A stretch of DNA of 64,000 nucleotides, from contig CAZKTA010000013.1 of assembly GCA_964555645.1 (NCBI GenBank), positions 27,055-91,054 on the forward strand, read 5' to 3'. The first letter of the stretch is position 1. Each line of letters begins with the position of its first letter. This DNA comes from DTLC01 sp964555645 (lineage in GTDB: Bacteria > Verrucomicrobiota > Verrucomicrobiia > Limisphaerales > DTLC01). The notes under the pieces were generated by a model. It saw nothing but the letters and a program-made list of their open reading frames with translations. It was not told where the DNA came from and did no database searches. The translations under genes and the position numbers were made by a program. Of this stretch, positions 28,933 through 38,462 are shown piece after piece.

Positions 28933-29544
28933 GGCGTTTTGGCAACATCGAAATTAGAGGCTTCAATAGCCATAAACTTGCCGACATTTTGGTCGGAGGA
29001 CTGAGGAGAGTTCAGTTGTGTACTACCGCATTAATAGATGCCAGCTTGGCATCCGAAAGATGCGCAAAAATTGGATCATTCGGCGTCTTTCCTCTCGGTG
29101 ATTGGCAACAATTACGTGAGCTGCCAGTTTCGATTCGCTGTTGGGGGCTTGAAGAGCAGTGACGGAATGATATATCCCGAATACACTCTTAAGCAGCAGA
29201 TGGCCAGTGGCGTTGGTGGAAGAATTATTGCAGTCGGCGAAAAGCTTGCTTGGTGAATTCATTTAGTTGTGGGAGCTGCCCCTCGATAACTGCATCGGCG
29301 AGTACATATGGTGGTTTTTTGGTGGTTAAGTTTGGAGACATCGTGTTATGTTGTTGCAAGTCGGTGCAGGTGATTTCCTATGGCATCTTATGCTTTTATT
29401 GTGATTGTGTGCATATGAGCTGTAATGCACGAGCATTCGCCTAAGTATTTATGAGGGATAGTTGATGGTTGCCAGGCTATAATTGCGGGGCGGAGTGTCT
29501 TATGCTTTATTTGGGCACTGGATTGTTAACATGCTGGAGCGTTC
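28933..29544 (+). other. Gene-free stretch
   Basis: About 610 bases. Only short frames (up to 72 codons, e.g. 29038-29256) without recognisable features. A small 5-bp hairpin (28980-28995) lacks a T-run. Confidence 0.45.
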
Positions 29545-30519
29545 ATGAAAGCAGGTGCACACAATCTTTCCGCACTTATCGGAGTGCTTGTTACCCAGGC
29601 CTGGTTTATATGCTCGGTGGAGGCTCAGTTCCGATTCAGTGGCATTGAGCTGCTCACTAATCGTGAAGTGGCACTCGCGCTGTCTGCGCCGACTGGCAGT
29701 GTTTATCGGATCGCCGCCACGACAGATTTGTTGGCTTGGACGCCGTTGGTTGTGGTGACAGGGGCGGTTGGTTCGATCCAATATACAGACTCAGCTGCAC
29801 CGTATTTGGAGTGGCGCTTTTATGCGGCTGAACAATTGGGAAACACGAACATCTTGCTCGGCGATTGCCTGAGCACGACCAACGGCGACGTGATCATTCA
29901 GCCGCGATCCCACGCGACATTTGTTATGAGCTGGAATGGGAAGATGATTTACAATGATCCCGCAAGCGGCGTTTCGTATGCCGGTTTGCAAAAAGCAAGC
30001 CTGATCTTGCTCGGACATACGCATTCTGACCATTTCAGTACCGTTACCATTGACGCTGTGCGCACCAGCAACACGGTTATCGTCGCCTCCCCGTCGGTCT
30101 ATAACAGTCTAACAGCGGCACAAAAAGCTCTGGCCATAGTGCTTGGCTATGGCGCCTCGACGAATGTGCTCGGTCTCAATGTTCAGGCTGTGCCGGCGTA
30201 TAATTCTTATCATCCATTTGGTGATGGCAACGGCTACGTGCTTACTATTGGCGACCGGCGTATTTATGTCAGTGGCGACACAGGCGATGTCCCCGAGATC
30301 CGTGCGTTAACAAACGTTGACGTGGCATTTGTGTGCATGAACCAGCCATATACGATGACAGTAACCCAGGCGACGAACGTTGTCCGGGCCATTCGTCCGA
30401 AAGTGGTTTACCCGTATCATTACCGTGACCAGAGTGGTGCGACGACCAATGCAGCGGCTTTCAAACAGCGTCTTGGGACCGACCTCGGCATCGAGGTGCG
30501 GCTTCGGAAGTGGTACTGA
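29545..30519 (+). CDS. Secreted metallo-beta-lactamase-fold hydrolase with N-terminal FYR-type module
   Basis: 324 residues. A signal peptide (LIGVLVTQAWFICSVEA) leads into a ~70-residue beta module (YRIAATTDLLAWTPL...WRFYAAEQ) like the C-terminal modules of the LamG proteins here, but placed at the N-terminus. The MBL domain has HTHSDH (zinc ligands), VSGDTGD and the distal YPYHY. It resembles UlaG/L-ascorbate-6-phosphate-lactonase-like hydrolases; substrate unknown. A GGAG lies six bases before the ATG. Confidence 0.82.
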   Translation: MKAGAHNLSALIGVLVTQAWFICSVEAQFRFSGIELLTNREVALALSAPTGSVYRIAATTDLLAWTPLVVVTGAVGSIQYTDSAAPYLEWRFYAAEQLGNTNILLGDCLSTTNGDVIIQPRSHATFVMSWNGKMIYNDPASGVSYAGLQKASLILLGHTHSDHFSTVTIDAVRTSNTVIVASPSVYNSLTAAQKALAIVLGYGASTNVLGLNVQAVPAYNSYHPFGDGNGYVLTIGDRRIYVSGDTGDVPEIRALTNVDVAFVCMNQPYTMTVTQATNVVRAIRPKVVYPYHYRDQSGATTNAAAFKQRLGTDLGIEVRLRKWY

Positions 30520-30764
30520 GGATGCGGTTCGTTTTGTGCGGTAACGTGGGCAGGGCATACGAGCCCGTCAATGTAAACACTTGGGCATATGTACCAAACT
30601 CGGATTTGGTAAGACTACTATGGTAACCTTGTAACGATCAGGATGATGAGCATTGCATGTGGACAAAAATGCAGTTCGTTGCTGTCTCAAAAGTGGTGGG
30701 GTGGTCAGTTTGGAAATTGGGTGGAATTGCTTTTCGAGAAGGTGGCATTGTGCATGCTAGGTGT

Positions 30765-30768
30765 GGAG
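30765..30768 (+). promoter_or_regulatory. Shine-Dalgarno GGAG setting the start of the receiver gene
   Basis: GGAG ends five bases before ATG 30774. The alternative ATG at 30657 has no such signal and would add 39 residues that precede the receiver fold. Confidence 0.5.
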
Positions 30769-30773
30769 ACGCC

Positions 30774-31298
30774 ATGGAAACCGGTACTGGGCTTTTGGGC
30801 AAAAAGATACTTTTGGTTGATGATGATCCTTCTGTGCGCGAGTCACTCAGGTTGATGCTCTGTTTCGATCACCATACTGTGACGGAGGCGGCTACCGGGC
30901 AGGAAGCATTACGCCTGTTTGGTATGGACCACTATGACCTTGTGATCACGGATTACCTTCTTCCTGGTATGCTCGGGGATGAACTTGTCAGGCAAATAAA
31001 GCGCCTTGCGCCGACCCAGCCGGTTTGCATTGTGACTGCATATCTTGAAAAATTTGCAAATGGGGCGGAACCGGCTGATGTCGTCTTGGGCAAGCCATTG
31101 AGCTTGGAGGAGCTGCGTCGAGTGGTTGGATTGCTAATCCGACGGGTCATCCGTCCTGGTTTCTCGGCTGTGGAAGCAGTAAATGAGTTCAGGCACGGTG
31201 AGTTGCGCAAACGGGTTGATGGCCCGGCGACGTCCATGAAAGCCGGTCGTGGTACAAGACAACACACATCGTTTCGCAGGTGGGGTATTAACGATTAA
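30774..31298 (+). CDS. Single-domain response regulator (receiver)
   Basis: 174 residues. A CheY-like receiver spans residues ~10-120: acidic pair in LLVDDDPSVRESL, phospho-acceptor Asp in DLVITDYLLPG, Thr in CIVTAYLEK and Lys in VVLGKPLSLEEL. The ~50-residue tail is basic and has no recognisable output domain. It points toward the - strand kinase operon that ends 174 bases away, so it may take phosphate from one of those kinases; this is inference from location only. Confidence 0.82.
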   Translation: METGTGLLGKKILLVDDDPSVRESLRLMLCFDHHTVTEAATGQEALRLFGMDHYDLVITDYLLPGMLGDELVRQIKRLAPTQPVCIVTAYLEKFANGAEPADVVLGKPLSLEELRRVVGLLIRRVIRPGFSAVEAVNEFRHGELRKRVDGPATSMKAGRGTRQHTSFRRWGIND

Positions 31299-31471
31299 GC
31301 AGTTTTTGGGTCTGAGGAGAGTGTTCAAGCGGCGCTGCGGCGGGCGGCCGCTGTGTTTTGGATTTATTGCCGCGCTGCAGTGTGCGGCGGCGTAATTGCC
31401 GATTTGAAGCGAGTTTTTTTGTTTGGCCCACGGAGAAGTATTGGATTTAGCAGACCCGCCCGCAGCAGGCT

Positions 31472-32776
31472 TCAATACGACGCGATGAGCTTTTCCCAAA
31501 TTGCCTCGTTGAGCAGGACTTTTTGGTAGAATTGGTGCTCGTCCAAAGATGGCTGTGTTCTATTGGGGTCAGTCGGGAACCGTAGCGTGAAGGTCGTCCC
31601 GCGACCGGGTTCGCTGAATGCGTCAATTTTGCCCCCGTGATGGTACACAATGAAGTAGCATGCCATCAGGTTTATGCCGTATTCCATCGGACTGTCTGCT
31701 CGAAGGACGAACGGATCGAACAACAACCGCACAGCTTCTTTCGGCAGGCCGGGCCCGTTATCATGCACTTCGATATGAATTTCTTGTTCGCCATCGAAGC
31801 CGTTGTGACAGGCGCGCGCCTTCAGAGTGATACATGTGCCGGTTGGCAGGCTTACCAACTCGTCTTTGAGCAGCAGTTCAAGCAGGCGCTCAAATTTTGG
31901 CAGGTCAGCCTTTAGTTGTGGCAGTGATTCCGGCACATGATTTACGATTTTGATTCCCTTGGCTGCAAAGCTTTCGCCGAGTTTCGATAACACCTCATCC
32001 AGCACTTTTCGGACGTTGACCACGTCGTCGAACCTAAACTTCGGTGGTTCTGAAGCGGTCCAGAGTTCTTTGAGTAACGAGTTGATCTTGTCAACTTGGC
32101 GTTGGACGTTTTGATAGTACTCACGCCAAAAATCCGCGTTGCGCAGTGACTCCAGATCGAGGTTTTCGTCTTCCAATTTGGCTGGCGCAAGATCGAGGAA
32201 AGTTTTCACTGCAACAAGCGCATTTCGGATGTGATGGCTCAGGCCAGCAGCCAGCAATCCGAGGCTTACAATTCGGTCTGCAATCATCATATTGTGCAGG
32301 ACCGACATTTTTTCCTTCAGGAGTTGGTCGCGTTCACGTTGGACCATGAAGAATTCAAGCCCGCGTTTCAGCGTTTGCTCGAGCTGAGGCGGGTCCCATG
32401 GTTTGGTGACATATTTGTAAATTGCGCCTGTGTTGACTGCGGCGATCGCAGCGTCCAAATCCGAATATGCAGTAACGAGAATCCGAATGATTTTGGGCCT
32501 TAGCTGGCGTGCGCGTTCGAGCAGCCAGACGCCTTTTTCGCCAGGCATGCGTTGGTCGGTCATGAGCAGACCGATTTCGTCCTTGTATTCTTCGAGAAGT
32601 CTGAATCCGTCCTGTGCGCTCGGTGCGGTGAAAATGCGGAACTTGCCCTCAAAAGCCCGCCTGAAATTTATTAGTGACTTTTCCTCGTCATCCACATACA
32701 GGACTGCGAAGCGTTTGTAATCGTAAACGCTTTCGATGTCTAACTGTACTGGTTTAGCAACTTGCATTGTCAGCAT
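31472..32776 (-). CDS. Receiver domain fused to degenerate histidine-kinase domain (PhcR-like)
   Basis: 434 residues. An N-terminal receiver (LYVDDEEKSLINF; phospho-acceptor Asp74 in LMTDQRMPG; TAYSD; KPWDPPQ) is joined by a coiled linker to a transmitter with His in GLSHHIRNALVAV (181/182). The ATPase part keeps a G1-like DNGPGLPKEAV, but the usual N-box Asn is missing (LLELLLKDEL) and the G2 glycine-rich loop is replaced by MEYGINLMACYF, so kinase activity is doubtful. A regulator with a kinase-like output is the architecture described for Ralstonia PhcR. It overlaps the upstream hybrid kinase by 7 bases. Confidence 0.82.
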   Translation of the reverse strand: MLTMQVAKPVQLDIESVYDYKRFAVLYVDDEEKSLINFRRAFEGKFRIFTAPSAQDGFRLLEEYKDEIGLLMTDQRMPGEKGVWLLERARQLRPKIIRILVTAYSDLDAAIAAVNTGAIYKYVTKPWDPPQLEQTLKRGLEFFMVQRERDQLLKEKMSVLHNMMIADRIVSLGLLAAGLSHHIRNALVAVKTFLDLAPAKLEDENLDLESLRNADFWREYYQNVQRQVDKINSLLKELWTASEPPKFRFDDVVNVRKVLDEVLSKLGESFAAKGIKIVNHVPESLPQLKADLPKFERLLELLLKDELVSLPTGTCITLKARACHNGFDGEQEIHIEVHDNGPGLPKEAVRLLFDPFVLRADSPMEYGINLMACYFIVYHHGGKIDAFSEPGRGTTFTLRFPTDPNRTQPSLDEHQFYQKVLLNEAIWEKLIASY

Positions 32777-35430
32777 TTGTTTGGGAATTCGAGCGTGAAT
32801 TCGCAGAACTTGCCTGGTTCACTTCTCACGTGAATGGCTCCGTTAAATTCGCGCATGATTCGGTAACATATGCTTAATCCAAGCCCCATGCCTTCACCCA
32901 CGTCTTTCGTGGTGAAGAACGGATCAAAAATCTTGTCAATGTATTCGGGTTTTATGCCTGGCCCGTTGTCGCGAATGCTCAGCATGTAACGGCCGTTTTC
33001 AGCCCAGCCCCGAATTACAATGGTCGGTGTTTCACCATTGAAAGATTTATGGCGCAGCGCATCGAGCGAGTTTTGCAGCAGGTTTACACAGACATGGATG
33101 AGTTTGTTTTTGTTTGCCCAGACTATGTGGCCTTCGGCGAGGTTTTGTTCGAGCCTGATTTTTCTACGCAATTCATTGCTTAGCAACCGGATAGCAACTG
33201 AGACCACTTCTGCCAGGTCAACTTGTTCGGATTGGCCGGGCTCGGGATGTGTAAACATTCGGAGGTCTGACACAATCTTTTTGACCCTGTCGAGGCCTTC
33301 CTCGATGTCTCTGAGTATTTCCGCGTACTCTCGTTGTTCCTTTTGCTTTAGCATGTGGGTTCTGTTACGCAATGCGTAAAGTCCCGTAATTGCAAAATTC
33401 AGGGGGTTGTTGATTTCATGTATGATGCCGGCGCTCATTCGGCCTAGAGAAGCAAGCTTTTCGGTTTGTACCAGCTGCAGTTCGGTTTCTTTAAGCTGCC
33501 TGATTGTGTCTTGGAGCACTTTGTTCTGTTTGGCAAGCTCGCGTTGAGACCTGTAAGAATCGAGCAGATTTTTCAACCGTACATTCAGTTCGGTGGTGGA
33601 GAACGGCTTCGACAGGAAGTCACTTGCACCAGCCGAAAGCGCGGCTAGTTTGGTCTGTTCGTCCGCCTTTGCGGTGAGGATAATCACCGGTATGGGCTGG
33701 GTCTGGACATTCTGCCGAATTTCGCGACAGGCCTGCAGACCGTCTTTTTCGGGCATCATCATATCCAACACGATAATGTCAGGCAGAAACTGTGCCGCTT
33801 TTTCGACTGCCTGTTGTCCATCAGCAGCTTCCAAAACACGATAGAGCGGACTCAATTCTGATTTGAGAAAACGCAGCATTTCGGGTTCGTCGTCGGCGAT
33901 CAGCACGGTTGGCTTGGTGCTGCCCTCGGCTAAGGACTCAATCGGTCGGATAGCGCCTCGCACGGGTGCAACGGCAGGGAACAACTCGGCTCGCCGGTAC
34001 AGGTCGCTTAGCCACTCCTCGGGACCAAACAGTGCAGTGTCGGTTTGCCCTGTTGCCCGGGTGGATTCAGTGTCCTGTGCATGTGCATTGGGTTTAGCTT
34101 TTCGATACGGCAAATGCACGGTGAAAGTTGTGCCTTTGCCTTCTTGACTTTGTACCTCGACCCTGCCTCCTAACAGCTCGGTTAGTTCCTTGACAAGCGC
34201 CAGGCCGATGCCAGTGCCCGGATATTTGCGCTGCGTCGAGCCGTTGGCTTGCCAAAACCTATCAAAAATTAAAGACAGGTGTTTCTCTGAGATTCCGATG
34301 CCTGTGTCTTTGACACTTAACAAAAGTTCGTTGCCTTCATGGCGGGCGGTAATCTCGACCTGTCCACCCGCAGGGGTAAATTTAAGTGCATTGAATATGA
34401 GGTTCAGCAGGATTTTCTCCAGTTTATCCCGGTCTGTCAGTACTGTGCCAAGGTCGGGTTCAATTGTGGTTGAGACCTTTATTTGTTTGTCTTCTGCCAC
34501 TTGACGAACTGCGCTGGCTAGGCCGCAGATGAATTCCTGGAGTTGAACCGGAACTGTTTTGATTTTAATACGGCCCGAGTCAAGGTGCACCAGATCAAGC
34601 AGGTCATTTATCAGTTTCAGCAGGCGCAGCCCGTTTGAATGCATCGTCAGGAGTAGATCGTTTATTTGTGTGTCGAACGACTTGCTGTACCGCTGTAGTA
34701 GTGTTTCAAGCGGGGCCATTAACAGCGTAAGTGGTGTGCGCAGTTCATGGCTGATGTTGGCGAAGAATCTGCTTTTGATCTGGTCAAGCTCGCGCAGTTT
34801 TTGGTTTGTCGCCTCGAGCATGCGTTTGTTTTTCTCCAGTTCGTATCTTAGGATGAACTCACGCTGGCGCAGTTGGTTGAATATGTAGTTGCCGGTTGCA
34901 ACGATGAACCCAGTCAGGACAAGGAAGTAAAAGTTGTTGAAAATAACCGGTAGTTGCCCTTGTGTTCCCTTAGCCAGGCATGCCACGAAATACATGATCA
35001 GTACGCTGGTCACCGCGATCAACGATTCTGCCATATTCCATCTCAGCACGACACTTACACCGAGTAAAACCAAGTTCAGCCCGGCATAATACGGTGAGGA
35101 CGGGCCTTCGGTTTCGTAGATCATCCATGTCATGAAAAGTGCAGGGAGCAGGACCACAAGTAACCCCAGGAGCTTGTAAAACCTGCGGCCGAACTCCAGT
35201 CCGTACAGGTACCAAATCAAAGCGCTCAAAGCCGCCGAGCCAATTCGTACAATTGCAAAAGGCACCTGTTTATGTGGATAAACAAAGTAATCCAGCATTA
35301 TACCGGCCGGCATCAACATACAAACGAGCAACGCTGCGACCTTGCCCGTGTTAATACGTTCCTGCCGTTCGTTAACAAGGTAAGCGGCCCGGAATTCCTC
35401 GTCGGCCAGATATTTTGCTAGCTCACGCAT
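32770..35430 (-). CDS. Six-TM hybrid sensor kinase, HK-REC-HK (PhcS-like)
   Basis: 886 residues. Six hydrophobic segments (about 30-50, 57-77, 85-104, 113-130, 135-152, 160-183) have almost no periplasmic domain, as in sensors of membrane-soluble signals. First transmitter: His228 in FFANISHELRTPL, N-box NLIFNALKFTP, G1/G2 DTGIGIS and GTGIGLALVKEL. Receiver: ADDEPEMLRFL with Asp in IIVLDMMMPEKDG. Second transmitter: His in SAGIIHEINNPLNFA, N-box NLLQNSLDAL, DNGPGI and GMGLGLSICYRI. It overlaps the methyltransferase gene by 8 bases, which implies co-expression. Confidence 0.88.
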   Translation of the reverse strand: MRELAKYLADEEFRAAYLVNERQERINTGKVAALLVCMLMPAGIMLDYFVYPHKQVPFAIVRIGSAALSALIWYLYGLEFGRRFYKLLGLLVVLLPALFMTWMIYETEGPSSPYYAGLNLVLLGVSVVLRWNMAESLIAVTSVLIMYFVACLAKGTQGQLPVIFNNFYFLVLTGFIVATGNYIFNQLRQREFILRYELEKNKRMLEATNQKLRELDQIKSRFFANISHELRTPLTLLMAPLETLLQRYSKSFDTQINDLLLTMHSNGLRLLKLINDLLDLVHLDSGRIKIKTVPVQLQEFICGLASAVRQVAEDKQIKVSTTIEPDLGTVLTDRDKLEKILLNLIFNALKFTPAGGQVEITARHEGNELLLSVKDTGIGISEKHLSLIFDRFWQANGSTQRKYPGTGIGLALVKELTELLGGRVEVQSQEGKGTTFTVHLPYRKAKPNAHAQDTESTRATGQTDTALFGPEEWLSDLYRRAELFPAVAPVRGAIRPIESLAEGSTKPTVLIADDEPEMLRFLKSELSPLYRVLEAADGQQAVEKAAQFLPDIIVLDMMMPEKDGLQACREIRQNVQTQPIPVIILTAKADEQTKLAALSAGASDFLSKPFSTTELNVRLKNLLDSYRSQRELAKQNKVLQDTIRQLKETELQLVQTEKLASLGRMSAGIIHEINNPLNFAITGLYALRNRTHMLKQKEQREYAEILRDIEEGLDRVKKIVSDLRMFTHPEPGQSEQVDLAEVVSVAIRLLSNELRRKIRLEQNLAEGHIVWANKNKLIHVCVNLLQNSLDALRHKSFNGETPTIVIRGWAENGRYMLSIRDNGPGIKPEYIDKIFDPFFTTKDVGEGMGLGLSICYRIMREFNGAIHVRSEPGKFCEFTLEFPNKC

Positions 35431-36865
35431 TGTGCGGCTTCCGCAGTTCCAAAAATATGTTTGTGCCGGTTCGGTCTGTGTGCACGCGCACGTGACTAGG
35501 GGCGACGTTGCTTGGGGCTAAATCAACCAGTTGTTGTCCTGTACGGTAGATCAAGTGCCACTCCACCAAGTGTTCCATCAAATACCGCCAAGGGTTTTTT
35601 GGGTGAAGGTTAGTCACGAGCAATAATCCCCCAGGCGCGATCCACTGATACAGCAACTGGAACAAGTCCCGACACACGCGGTCAGACAGGTAATCGAACA
35701 AGCCGCCACAGTAGATAAAATCGAACTGGATTTTTCCGGTCTGCTCGGTTCTTAGAGTTTTTTGCCTTAGCAATTGTTGGGCAGACTGGAGGACGACCTC
35801 AAATTTTGTGCGCCGCCCGAATTGCAGTTTTCTTTTGGTAAGCGCCTTTTGAACGTAATCGAGTGCCTCCTTGCTGAAGTCCACCAGGGTTAACTCAGTC
35901 TGATCACTCAACGAGTCCTGAGCCATGAATTGCTGGATTTCCTGTGCCGGGCCGCAACCTAGGCTCAAGAAGCGCGCTATTCGTTCTGACTTTACGACCC
36001 GAGCAGCCTCGGCACTCAGTTTTTCGCGGAGATATACCAACCGATTTCGGTGGCCTTCAGTTGGAGCTTGACTTAGGAACCATGCGTTTAGCATTCGGGC
36101 AAACAGTGAGTTGCCTTCGAACCGGTTGCGCATCATCATGTTCACCGTTTCGTAGTCGCCTGCATAACCGAGCGGTTTATGGAAGCACCGGTGCACAAAC
36201 GGTGCACAAAGCACAATTGGATGCAGTTGACGACGGACATATGCGTAATGGGCTGGGGCCAGGTCTGGTTCGACTCGAGCGGCCGCAGTCTCGAATTTTT
36301 CGAAAAGGCCGTCTATGCATGGTAACACGAGCTTTGCGAGTTGCTCGGTTATTTCTACTTGATACTCTCGCAATCCTGTGTGCGCGTTTAAGCCGGTCGC
36401 AAGTTCAACTTGCTCGGTCCAAAGCTGCAGGTCGGTCAAAAACGAGTGCAAATCTGCAACCACGATTTTGTACTGTGGCATGACCTTGTAAAGCTTTTGC
36501 CATTCTGTGACGAATCGCTTGAACTCGCTGCGTAACCCGCCATTAGCAGCGGTTTTGAAGGTCACTTCGAGGTCTTTCCAGCCGGTTTCGTCCAGTGTAG
36601 TCTCGCAGATTATTTTTGTGCCAGCGTCGGTGAGTGACCTAATTACGCCGCGCCCCGAATAGATTGTATTGTCCTGCACAACAATCCGCAAATCGCTCAG
36701 AGCTTCCGAAGTGCGAAGGACGCATTCTGGAGTACCGAACTCAAATGTGAGGGATAGCCTTGTCAAACGTAGCGGCCTAGCGTGCACAATGGTGCCGTCA
36801 CTGCTGCGGCATGACACTGCACTTGCAGCGGGACTCCACTCGGACTTTTTTGCCCAAGCTGCCAT
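35423..36865 (-). CDS. PhcB-like SAM-dependent methyltransferase with N-terminal PilZ-like domain
   Basis: 480 residues. Residues ~20-100 resemble a PilZ-like beta barrel (HARPLRLTRLSLTFEF), although the canonical c-di-GMP motif is not evident. A helical linker (~115-290) contains HKPLGYAGDYETVNMM, typical of proteins annotated as 3-hydroxypalmitate methyl ester biosynthesis factors. The class I methyltransferase core has motif I SLGCGPAQEI (301-310), acidic motif LTLVDFSKEAL and a post-motif strand (FDFIYCGGLFDYL). Ralstonia PhcB makes a 3-hydroxy fatty acid methyl ester signal. That role here is inferred from family and gene order. Confidence 0.72.
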   Translation of the reverse strand: MAAWAKKSEWSPAASAVSCRSSDGTIVHARPLRLTRLSLTFEFGTPECVLRTSEALSDLRIVVQDNTIYSGRGVIRSLTDAGTKIICETTLDETGWKDLEVTFKTAANGGLRSEFKRFVTEWQKLYKVMPQYKIVVADLHSFLTDLQLWTEQVELATGLNAHTGLREYQVEITEQLAKLVLPCIDGLFEKFETAAARVEPDLAPAHYAYVRRQLHPIVLCAPFVHRCFHKPLGYAGDYETVNMMMRNRFEGNSLFARMLNAWFLSQAPTEGHRNRLVYLREKLSAEAARVVKSERIARFLSLGCGPAQEIQQFMAQDSLSDQTELTLVDFSKEALDYVQKALTKRKLQFGRRTKFEVVLQSAQQLLRQKTLRTEQTGKIQFDFIYCGGLFDYLSDRVCRDLFQLLYQWIAPGGLLLVTNLHPKNPWRYLMEHLVEWHLIYRTGQQLVDLAPSNVAPSHVRVHTDRTGTNIFLELRKPHNA

Positions 36866-37422
36866 AAGTAAAAAATGTACGTTTACGCCGGCGATGCAAC
36901 CTGCACCCGGCTGCTGTTATCTGTGCATCACGTCTTTGCGATAGTTCCGGGTCCAAAGGCATCATTTTGCACGCCAAAAACAAAGCAATGGCGGTGCACG
37001 GCGCCAAATGATTGGGGTTATTTAAGGTCTGATGCTACGGAAGTCGGCTCTGAAACAGTGAAAAGGTGCGTAACACAAATAACTATGCGCGAGGATCACC
37101 TTATTTGGGGCGTATTTCGCGCTATAAACCGGTAAAAGTGCCAGTTTTGCACAGCTCTAGGCTGGGGACTTACGCTGTGTTGAAAAGATGGACTGCGCTG
37201 TCCGGTTTCGAACCAAAGTCTGCGTGCGGAATCGCATTCCGATATTCTGACTCAGCGCCTCGGGCTTGCGAAAGACGATAAATGCGATTGGTTTGCACGG
37301 GTTCGCGGTTACTCGGTGAAGGTTGTGACGAGCTTCGCCCACGAACGCAAAAATCACCCACAATTCGTTTCGGGGGGCACTTTGCGAACTAAAAAAACTT
37401 TGAGGTAGGGGGTGTAAACCGG
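36866..37422 (-). other. Upstream region of the methyltransferase-kinase operon
   Basis: About 560 bases between two - strand genes; short frames only and no recognised domain. It must hold the operon promoter, but I could not pick out convincing -35/-10 boxes or repeats. Confidence 0.4.
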
Positions 37423-38208
37423 TTAATACCAGTAATACGGCTGGCTACTCGAAGGACAACGATACCGTACTAACATTTCTTTGAACTTGCGCCAGTTGAC
37501 ATGTCCATCAAGGAAAAGAATATTGCCGCCCTCAGGTAGGCCGCCTTTACCCAAATGTGGTGGTCTATAGGCGCTGCCCAAGTACTGGGGCACATTATCA
37601 CTCGGCACACGGAAATTGTAAGGCTCGGTGTTGTTCATAGACATGTTTTCGTCTGTAATAATCTCGGCTGCGGACGGCCTGTTTGTTTCCGTTAATTGGC
37701 CGTAAAACCTGCAGCCATTGAAACATTGGCCCGGCCGCGAGTTACCCGTTGGCCAACCACGCCGGTCGTCGGGGGTCCGCTGTATGTACATAGCAAACCC
37801 GACGATGCGGCGTTGGGCGTTAAATTCCCACCAACGGTTAATGTCCATTTCGCTAACGCCTGCAGTAAGGCCTGGGCAGAAGAACACTTCACGTTTTGCG
37901 CCCGCATTCACTATCAAGTCCGCAAAATTCCGAGGCAAATCGTGCGGCCAATCACCGCTATACTCACTGTTCGGCACTCGGGGCAGATTATCATTGTAAT
38001 CGCCTGCGTATGAGAAGAGTGCAATCCCCAACTGGCGCGTGTTGTTCATGCATTTGATGCGCCGAGCGCGTTCTTTGGCAGCGTTCAACGCGGGCAAAAG
38101 CAGCGCAGCCAGAATTGCAATTATTGCTATTACAACCAACAGCTCAATAAGCGTGAACCCACGAGCTGCGCTCGGTTTGCCTTGGGGTTGTATTGGGCAA
38201 GCGTTCAT
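37423..38208 (-). CDS. Type IV pilin-like (prepilin N-terminal) protein
   Basis: 261 residues. A short basic leader ends in RGFTLIELLVVIAIIAIL, the prepilin peptidase site plus hydrophobic helix, followed by LLPALNAAKERARRIKC and a C-terminal region with NILFLDGHVNWRKF. This pseudopilin/DUF1559-like type occurs in large numbers in Verrucomicrobiota, Planctomycetota and Lentisphaerota, usually without a complete pilus operon. The function of individual copies is unknown. ATG 38208 is preferred to an upstream TTG at 38232. Confidence 0.85.
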   Translation of the reverse strand: MNACPIQPQGKPSAARGFTLIELLVVIAIIAILAALLLPALNAAKERARRIKCMNNTRQLGIALFSYAGDYNDNLPRVPNSEYSGDWPHDLPRNFADLIVNAGAKREVFFCPGLTAGVSEMDINRWWEFNAQRRIVGFAMYIQRTPDDRRGWPTGNSRPGQCFNGCRFYGQLTETNRPSAAEIITDENMSMNNTEPYNFRVPSDNVPQYLGSAYRPPHLGKGGLPEGGNILFLDGHVNWRKFKEMLVRYRCPSSSQPYYWY

Positions 38209-38462
38209 ATCAAAACTTATTCGCAGTTTCAATTTCTCCGTCGTTCCGAGCCAATCTTATTCAGGCAACCCGTTCTGTCAATATACTTTTGCATATCCGA
38301 TGCCAAAAATTGCTTACTTTGGCTGCTCTTTAGAGCCGCCGAAAAGGCGATTTTTAAGGGCGTAGTCAGCCTAACTTCCTAGATATGAGGCTATTATAAA
38401 CTCTGGACGGCATGCTTCACATAGGGGCCGGCTGCGTCCGATACTGCGGGTTTAGGACATTG

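Noticed and set aside
29038..29256. 72-codon frame after the flavoprotein
   Set aside because: Unremarkable composition and no motif or supporting context.
37204..37216. GGTTTCGAACC resembling a tRNA T-arm
   Set aside because: No acceptor or anticodon stems could be built around it on either strand.
37066..37281. 71-codon frame upstream of the signalling operon
   Set aside because: No motif; opposing frames of similar length exist, as expected by chance.
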